A stretch of DNA of 64,000 bases from CAZOOK01 sp964581385 (GTDB taxonomy: Bacteria; Pseudomonadota; Gammaproteobacteria; Nevskiales; Nevskiaceae), in the NCBI GenBank assembly GCA_964581385.1, contig CAZOOK010000014.1, positions 1 through 64,000 of the forward strand, in the 5' to 3' direction. Of the stretch, positions 59,004 through 64,000 are shown one piece after another. Every line of letters begins with the position of its first letter. Position 1 is the first letter of the stretch. The notes under the pieces were generated by a model. The model worked only from the letters and a program-made list of their open reading frames with translations, did no database searches and had not been told where the DNA came from. A program made the position numbers and the translations under genes.

Positions 59004-59501
59004 ATGGACCGCGCAAGTCCTCACGTGATTGTTCTGATCGCTGCCCTTGCCGACAACGGAGTGATTGGCCGCGACGGCGCGTTGCCCTGGCGGCTGCCCG
59101 AAGATCTGAAGCGATTCCGCCGCCTGACCATGGGCCAAACCCTGCTGATGGGCCGCAAGACCTTCGCGTCGCTCGGCAAGCCGCTCGATGGGCGCGACAA
59201 CTGGGTGCTGACGCGCGATTCTTCATTTACGCCGGCGGGCGCGCGAGTGTTCCACAGTCTGAATGCCGCACTGGAAGCGGCGCCCACAACCCTCTACGTC
59301 ATCGGCGGCGCTGATCTTTACGCGCAGACACTCGCGATCGCGCATCGGCTCGAGCTGACGCGGGTGCACGCAGCCGTCGATGGCGATGCGCATTTCCCAG
59401 CCTTCGATATGAAGGAGTGGCGTGAAATTCAGCATGAAGATCATCCCGCCGACGCGCGGCACGCGTTGCCTTTCAGTTTTGTGACACTGGAACGGCGATG
59501 A
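59004..59501 (+). CDS. folA: Dihydrofolate reductase
   Basis: A 165-residue NADPH-dependent enzyme regenerating tetrahydrofolate after ThyA. Seen: IAALADNGVIGRDGALPWRLPEDLKRFR, then LLMGRKTFASLGKPLDGRDNWVLTR and YVIGGADLYAQTL. The active-site acid is the Glu of LPEDLK, where E. coli has Asp27. It overlaps the next gene by four bases. Confidence 0.97.
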   Translation: MDRASPHVIVLIAALADNGVIGRDGALPWRLPEDLKRFRRLTMGQTLLMGRKTFASLGKPLDGRDNWVLTRDSSFTPAGARVFHSLNAALEAAPTTLYVIGGADLYAQTLAIAHRLELTRVHAAVDGDAHFPAFDMKEWREIQHEDHPADARHALPFSFVTLERR

Positions 59502-60745
59502 ACGCCTTTCGCTGGCTGTCGGCAATGCTGTTGTGCATCGCCGGTGCCGCGTTCGCGCAACAGGAAGCATCGCTGCCACCGGTGATCCGCGAAATCGCCT
59601 TTGAAGGTAATGAGACCACCAAACCTAAGGTGATGTTGCGGGAGATCTTCATCGCCGTCGGTGGCCTGGCCGATCCGGAGCGTATCGAACGCAGTCGCCA
59701 GGCGATTCTCGATCTTCGCCTTTTCCGCTCTGTAGATGTGCGTCAGGAGCCAGTCGCGGATGGCGTGCGCGTGATTTTCGTCGTGCGCGAAAAATGGTAC
59801 CTGCTGCCGCTGCCTCGTATTGGCTACGACAGCGATCGACATCTGTCCTATGGTGGCCAAGTGCTCTGGAGCAATATTGGCGGTCTCAACCAGACCGCCA
59901 AGATCAATCTGGTCCGCAGCGGCTCCGGCGCGAATGCCGAACGGAGCATATCCGGAAGCTACGATATTCCGTTCCTCGACGAATCAGCGTGGGCAATGAA
60001 TCTTTCGGGTGGGCGCAGCAGCGGGCCGCAGACCTACCCGGTTACCTATGACGAAAATACCGACAACGCACAGATAATCATGAGTAAGAGTTTGTCCACT
60101 CCGCCCTCAAGCCAGGGCTGGCGCGCCGGCGGTGGCATTCTGTGGCAGAACGAAACCGCCACCGGTACTGATGCTCCCGAATCCAACGGGCACGCGACCG
60201 CGCTGGTCGGTGTGGCGAATTATCGCGATCTGCGTTACCTCATCTATAGCGAAGTCGGTACCACTTTCGATTTTCGTACTGAGATTGCGAGTCGCGAAGT
60301 GCTTTCGGACTACAGCTATGAACTGCTGACCGCAGATTGGCGCCGTTATACGCATATCGGCGAGACACCACATCAGTCGCTGAATTTCGCGATCAGCGGC
60401 GGCACGCGTTTCGAGGGCCCAAACCACGGTTCTGCTTTCGCGCTCGGCGGGCGCAGCACGCTGCGGGCCTACTCGAGCGATTTTCTCGAAGGCAACGCCT
60501 ATTACCGCTTCGCCGTCGAATACCTGCACCCGCTCGGCTGGGACTGGTTGCGCGGATTGGTGGTGCTGGAGGCTGCTAACACGATGGACCGCGCCGACGA
60601 TATCGACTTCAGGCGTGTGCGCACGAGTCTGGGACTGGGTTTACGTCTGCGGGTGACCTGGCTGGTCAACTTCGAAATCGAAGGGGGAGCGGCGATACCG
60701 CTTGACCATCGAGGTGAGCCGAGATTTTTTGGCGGCAAAAATTAG
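59498..60745 (+). CDS. Omp85-superfamily outer-membrane protein with single POTRA
   Basis: A 415-residue protein with a signal peptide ending AFA before QQEAS, one POTRA-like domain (about residues 28-97; IREIAFEGNETTKPKVMLREI and RLFRSVDVRQEPV) and a C-terminal beta-barrel with alternating strands, as in the D15/surface-antigen group. It is much shorter than BamA (five POTRAs) or TamA (three), so it is a reduced member that may insert or secrete a specific partner; no partner gene is visible. Start overlaps folA by four bases (ATGA). Confidence 0.82.
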   Translation: MNAFRWLSAMLLCIAGAAFAQQEASLPPVIREIAFEGNETTKPKVMLREIFIAVGGLADPERIERSRQAILDLRLFRSVDVRQEPVADGVRVIFVVREKWYLLPLPRIGYDSDRHLSYGGQVLWSNIGGLNQTAKINLVRSGSGANAERSISGSYDIPFLDESAWAMNLSGGRSSGPQTYPVTYDENTDNAQIIMSKSLSTPPSSQGWRAGGGILWQNETATGTDAPESNGHATALVGVANYRDLRYLIYSEVGTTFDFRTEIASREVLSDYSYELLTADWRRYTHIGETPHQSLNFAISGGTRFEGPNHGSAFALGGRSTLRAYSSDFLEGNAYYRFAVEYLHPLGWDWLRGLVVLEAANTMDRADDIDFRRVRTSLGLGLRLRVTWLVNFEIEGGAAIPLDHRGEPRFFGGKN

Positions 60746-61070
60746 CGACAAACTCCAGTCGGCAGTCGTCGTGGGGTGCAATTCATGTCAAATATCGGCG
60801 CCAATTGAGCTATTTCTGTATCTCCTGCACCGAATTTCATGACTGGCAGTGCAGTACCTCAGTTTCCTATCTGCAATCGGCTCTATTTCCGATTGACCAG
60901 ATCTGATGGATCGATCTACAACAAGCCGCAGCGTACGAAATAAATAAATTTTCTTCGATCGCCGTACGTCGCGAGGTGTGTTTCATAGGGTCGAGGGGAT
61001 GCCGGATATTTTGATATTTCGGCGGTGAAATAGCGAATTACGAAAAAAATCAATACTTGAGGAGAGTCCC
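60746..61070. other. 325-bp AT-richer intergenic region before the cholesterol-oxidase-like gene
   Basis: No gene is seen. It should carry the promoter of the flavoenzyme: TTGACC (60893-60898) with TACAAC (60917-60922) at 18-bp spacing is a weak sigma-70 candidate. CGTACG occurs twice (around 60934 and 60961), flanking an A/T-rich stretch. A good ribosome binding site, GAGGAGAG, precedes the GTG at 61071. Confidence 0.4.
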
Positions 61071-62849
61071 GTGAACGACGATACCGAAGTCTCAACTGAG
61101 CGCGCGCTTGGGGTTTCAAGACGCGATTTTCTTGCAGGCGTAGCTGGAGCTGCTGCACTCACACTTGCTCCCGGTGAGCGGGTGTATGCAGGCATCTTTT
61201 CGACAATCCCAAAGCCACCGAACTTTCCCTCATCGATTTCGTTATATCAGCAGACATTTACCGATTGGGCACAGGAGATCAGCGTGTCCAAGGTATGGAC
61301 CTGCTCTCCTGCAACGTCCGCAGATGTGGTGACTCTGGCCAACTGGGCCCATACCAATGGCTGGCGCCTGCGGCCGCTGGGAACCGGGCACGGCTTCGCG
61401 CCATTCATTCTTCCGCGCGGCTCCAACGGCGCGAAATTCCTGCTCGTCAACACCCGTGATTTCCTGACCGGTATCACGGTCAACGCGAGCCAATCGACGG
61501 TTACGTGTCAGGCCGGCGCCTATATCCAGGATATCTGCACGGCCTGCGAGCCCCACAATATGGGTTTCCTGCACACCACGGCGCCAGGCGATGTCACGAT
61601 CGCGGGCGGCTTGGCGATGGACGTGCACGGAGCTTCCCTGCCGGCCCAAGGGCAGGCGCTGGCACCTGGCCATTCTTATGGCACGTTCAGCAATCTGGTC
61701 CTGTCGCTGACGGCGGTGGTGTGGAACACGGCGAGCAACGCATATGTGCTCAAGACCTTCCAGCGCAGCGATCCGGCGATCGGACCGCTGCTTACCAGTC
61801 TGTCGCGTTCTTTCATTGCCGACGTGACGCTGCAGATGGGGCCGACCGTGATGCTGCGGTGCCTGAGCCGCGTCGACATTTCCCCGCCGACGCTGTTCGC
61901 GCCTCCGAGCAGCGCGGATTCGAATTCCTATGCTGCGCTGTCGAACCAAGGCACGCTCGATGTGCTTTGGGAACCGTTCGTGCGGGACAGCCTCTGGATC
62001 AAAATCTATTCACAGGCCCCCGTCAAACCCGCGAGTTCGCGCGCAGTAACCGGGCCGTACAACTATCCAGGTACGGAAATGACGCTGGCGAAGTCGAACA
62101 CGATCGCGGCCGGGCTTCGGACGCTCCAGAAGACCGTGAAGACCTATAACACGCAATCGGCCCAAACCATCACGAAGCTGATGACGCCGACCGCCGGCGA
62201 TACTGATACGCAGGTCTACGATCTCTGGGGCCCGGTCTATTGCACGACGCTCTACGTTGTACCGGACACCTTGCGCCTGACCGTCGGTGCCTGGGGTGTG
62301 TTGCTCTCTCGCAGCAACCTGCAGCGCGCGCTGAGCGAGTTTTACATCTACTTGACGACCACGCTGGACGCCCTGGCGGCGAAAGGCAAATATCCGTATA
62401 CCGGGCCGGTGGAGATCCGCGCCATCGGGCTCGATCACGCGAGTGACGTGGTGGTACCCAACGCGGTGGAACCCTATCTGTCGGCGGCGCGGCCGGTGCC
62501 GGATCACCCCGAATACGACACGCTGCTGTGGTTCGCCATCAACAGCAACGTGGACCAGCCCGGCGCTGCGAGCTTCTACTACAACCTCGAACAGTGGTTC
62601 CTGTCGAACTACGGCTCGTATGCCATCGTGCGTCCGGAGTGGACCAAGACCTATGCGTATACGTCAAATGGCGCCAACGGTGGCGGTTGGACCAACACTT
62701 CGCTGCTTACCCAGACTTACCCCAATACGTTCCGCAACCACAGCTATCCCGCCGGTACCAACTGGGATGCCGCAGTGGCCAAACTGAACAGCTATGACCC
62801 GAACCGCGTCTTCACCGGTACGTTCCTGGATACCTTGATGCCATCATAG
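61071..62849 (+). CDS. Tat-exported VAO-type flavoenzyme, cholesterol oxidase type II-like
   Basis: A 592-residue FAD-linked oxidase. Seen: twin-arginine signal SRRDFLAG (residues 16-23) with Ala-rich core, the YQQTFTDWAQEISVSKVWTC segment, the PCMH-type FAD fold with RPLGTGHGFAPF, where His107 is placed for covalent FAD attachment, and TTAPGDVTIAGGLAMDVHG for pyrophosphate binding. The central part resembles the substrate-binding domain of the covalent-FAD cholesterol oxidases of Brevibacterium and Burkholderia. Sterol oxidation is therefore likely but not certain; other bulky alcohols are possible. It is monocistronic, with its own promoter space and terminator. Confidence 0.85.
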   Translation: MNDDTEVSTERALGVSRRDFLAGVAGAAALTLAPGERVYAGIFSTIPKPPNFPSSISLYQQTFTDWAQEISVSKVWTCSPATSADVVTLANWAHTNGWRLRPLGTGHGFAPFILPRGSNGAKFLLVNTRDFLTGITVNASQSTVTCQAGAYIQDICTACEPHNMGFLHTTAPGDVTIAGGLAMDVHGASLPAQGQALAPGHSYGTFSNLVLSLTAVVWNTASNAYVLKTFQRSDPAIGPLLTSLSRSFIADVTLQMGPTVMLRCLSRVDISPPTLFAPPSSADSNSYAALSNQGTLDVLWEPFVRDSLWIKIYSQAPVKPASSRAVTGPYNYPGTEMTLAKSNTIAAGLRTLQKTVKTYNTQSAQTITKLMTPTAGDTDTQVYDLWGPVYCTTLYVVPDTLRLTVGAWGVLLSRSNLQRALSEFYIYLTTTLDALAAKGKYPYTGPVEIRAIGLDHASDVVVPNAVEPYLSAARPVPDHPEYDTLLWFAINSNVDQPGAASFYYNLEQWFLSNYGSYAIVRPEWTKTYAYTSNGANGGGWTNTSLLTQTYPNTFRNHSYPAGTNWDAAVAKLNSYDPNRVFTGTFLDTLMPS

Positions 62850-62898
62850 TTTTTAGTTTTGCGAACACCGATCCGCTGCTGGTCGGCTATAAGCGGAA

Positions 62899-62922
62899 GG
62901 CGTCCGAAAGGGCGCCTTTTTT
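62899..62922 (+). terminator. Intrinsic terminator after the flavoenzyme gene
   Basis: GGCGTCC (62899-62905), loop GAAA, GGGCGCC (62910-62916) form a seven-pair stem with one G-U pair, followed at once by T6 (62917-62922). It lies about 50 bases after the stop. The rest of the gap up to acpH (62923-63103) shows no gene. Confidence 0.9.
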
Positions 62923-63103
62923 GGGGTGCGGATCATCTCTATGCGATTTGGTCTTAGCTCTGCAGACATTGACCTGTTGCAGGACGCGCTGGTCTGCTCG
63001 CCATGTACAGGATTCGTCTCGCTTGGTTCGCCGCCTAACTAACTAAGAGTGCAACTCAGCGCGCGCAGCTGACCGATCAACCCGGCAATCCACTATCTCT
63101 GCA

Positions 63104-63697
63104 TCAATGCAGTACTCCCGCAAACGCGAGGCTTTCGCGGCGCAGATCGTCGAGCAATTCCGGCAGGACATGTTCGACCGCAACCGCGATTTCGCGCCAA
63201 CGCGCGCCGGCGTCGAGCAGGGGCTGCGGCTGGCGCAGCCGGGCGGCAGTGCGGTGAAGGGCTCGGTCGATACCCGTTTCGGTGTGGTAAGACAGCAGAA
63301 GCTCGGACAGTCGCCATTTACTTGGCGGCGGCGCATCGAGCTTTTGAAACCAGCTTGCCGCTTCGGCCACTTCATCTGCCGCGCGGCGTGCGAATCCGGC
63401 CAACGGTTCGTCGCCGCCGAAACGCTGCCATCCCCGTGCAAGCGCATGGTCGCAAACCAGATCGAGGACGATGCCGGCATAGCGGCGTGTGCCGGCGGGA
63501 AAACGTTCGCGAAGGGCGACGATGCTGGGATGGCGATCGGTAACAGCGTCGACGCGTCGATGCAGCCGGATCGAACTTCCGAGGGCTTGTGGGAGATCGC
63601 GATCCTCAAGGCGGCCACGTACCCAATCACCCAGAATCGCGCCGGCCAGCGGCAGGCGGGTTGCGTCAGTGAGCCAGAGATGGGCGAGATAGTTCAT
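63104..63697 (-). CDS. acpH: ACP phosphodiesterase (AcpH, DUF479)
   Basis: A 197-residue HD-like hydrolase removing 4'-phosphopantetheine from acyl carrier protein. Seen: MNYLAHLWLTD at the N-terminus, LAGAILGDWVRGR, IRLHRRVDAVTDRHP and LDLVCDHALARGW, aligning with E. coli AcpH (193 residues). ATG 63697 was chosen because the family begins MN(F/Y)LAH; the open frame to 63994 overlaps the FAH gene. Confidence 0.92.
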   Translation of the reverse strand: MNYLAHLWLTDATRLPLAGAILGDWVRGRLEDRDLPQALGSSIRLHRRVDAVTDRHPSIVALRERFPAGTRRYAGIVLDLVCDHALARGWQRFGGDEPLAGFARRAADEVAEAASWFQKLDAPPPSKWRLSELLLSYHTETGIDRALHRTAARLRQPQPLLDAGARWREIAVAVEHVLPELLDDLRRESLAFAGVLH

Positions 63698-63732
63698 TAA
63701 ATCGTCAAACGACGCAGAGCGATCACGGCGCT

Positions 63733-64000
63733 TCAGGCACAGGTCCATTCGAAGTGGCCAATGGCGGGTGATGCCAGCTCGATATGATCGCCAGGCTGCA
63801 GCGGCCCCACGCCTTTCGGGGTGCCGGTGAAGATTACGTCTCCCAGCCGCAGCGCCCACGTCTGGCTGAGGATATGGATTTGCCGCGCGATCGGAAAAAT
63901 CATGTCGGCCGTGTGTCCGTGCTGACGCAGCGTGCGGTTGACATGGCAGGTGAACTCGATTGCCTGTAAATCCTGATTGTCGTGAAGAGTCCATGCACCG
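63733..64000 (-). CDS. Fumarylacetoacetate hydrolase family protein, 3' part
   Basis: The C-terminal 88 residues of an FAH-family enzyme; the 5' part lies beyond the window. Seen: FTCHVNRTLRQHGHTADMIFP, LRLGDVIFTGTPKGVGPLQPGDHIELA, the hallmark C-terminal core. Members hydrolyse or decarboxylate acyl-pyruvates and related beta-diketo acids. Its stop at 63733 is 35 bases before acpH on the same strand. Confidence 0.93.
   Translation of the reverse strand, partial: GAWTLHDNQDLQAIEFTCHVNRTLRQHGHTADMIFPIARQIHILSQTWALRLGDVIFTGTPKGVGPLQPGDHIELASPAIGHFEWTCA

Overview
The window is a chromosomal segment of a moderately GC-rich gammaproteobacterium. The lineage is inferred from gene content: a 13-gene complex I operon with fused nuoCD and subunit lengths close to those of Escherichia coli, the lolA-rarA-serS neighbourhood, lgt-thyA-folA, and acpH. 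No rRNA, tRNA or CRISPR array was seen, and the species cannot be named from sequence alone.

Region 1 (1-11.7 kb) is accessory DNA. It starts inside a giant RHS/YD-repeat protein whose true start lies upstream of the window. That protein has a LysM-like segment, a hydrophobic/Gly-Ala pretoxin stretch and an AT-rich C-terminal tip, and is followed by a tiny two-helix UspB-like membrane protein that may be its immunity partner. Next come a REP-associated tyrosine transposase (RAYT) with a truncated tandem copy of its own 5' end, an unrecognised polytopic membrane protein, a minus-strand protein built of 13-residue tandem repeats, and an isolated short rpoZ.

Region 2 (11.9-24.3 kb) holds the dTDP-L-rhamnose operon rfbBDAC, a VOC protein, an exported metallo-beta-lactamase-fold hydrolase, and lolA-rarA. 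An SDR gene and a fluoride module (crcB riboswitch, crcB, DUF190) sit between rarA and serS. An acyl-CoA dehydrogenase follows.

Region 3 (23.4-34.6 kb) looks like one nitrogen-acquisition unit. A 1169-residue protein fuses an NCS1-type permease to a hybrid histidine kinase and overlaps a LuxR-type response regulator gene. Divergent from this pair is urtABCDE followed by formamidase fmdA and fmdB. No urease genes are present, so the likely substrate is formamide or another short amide, possibly as well as urea; the kinase pair is the obvious candidate regulator.

Region 4 (34.7-37.3 kb) carries a DUF2158 gene, a HEPN-like gene overlapping a Fic-family gene whose catalytic His position is Gln, and a small membrane protein at the end of the nuo operon. 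Region 5 (37.3-52.1 kb, minus strand) is nuoABCDEFGHIJKLMN (nuoCD fused).

Region 6 (52.4-64 kb) has rlmI, a secreted PHB-depolymerase-like esterase, a TIGR03032-type protein, a DUF3147 membrane protein and the tightly packed run lgt-thyA-lipoprotein hydrolase-folA-Omp85-like protein. After it come a Tat-exported type II cholesterol-oxidase-like flavoenzyme with a clear terminator, acpH, and the 3' end of a fumarylacetoacetate hydrolase-family gene.
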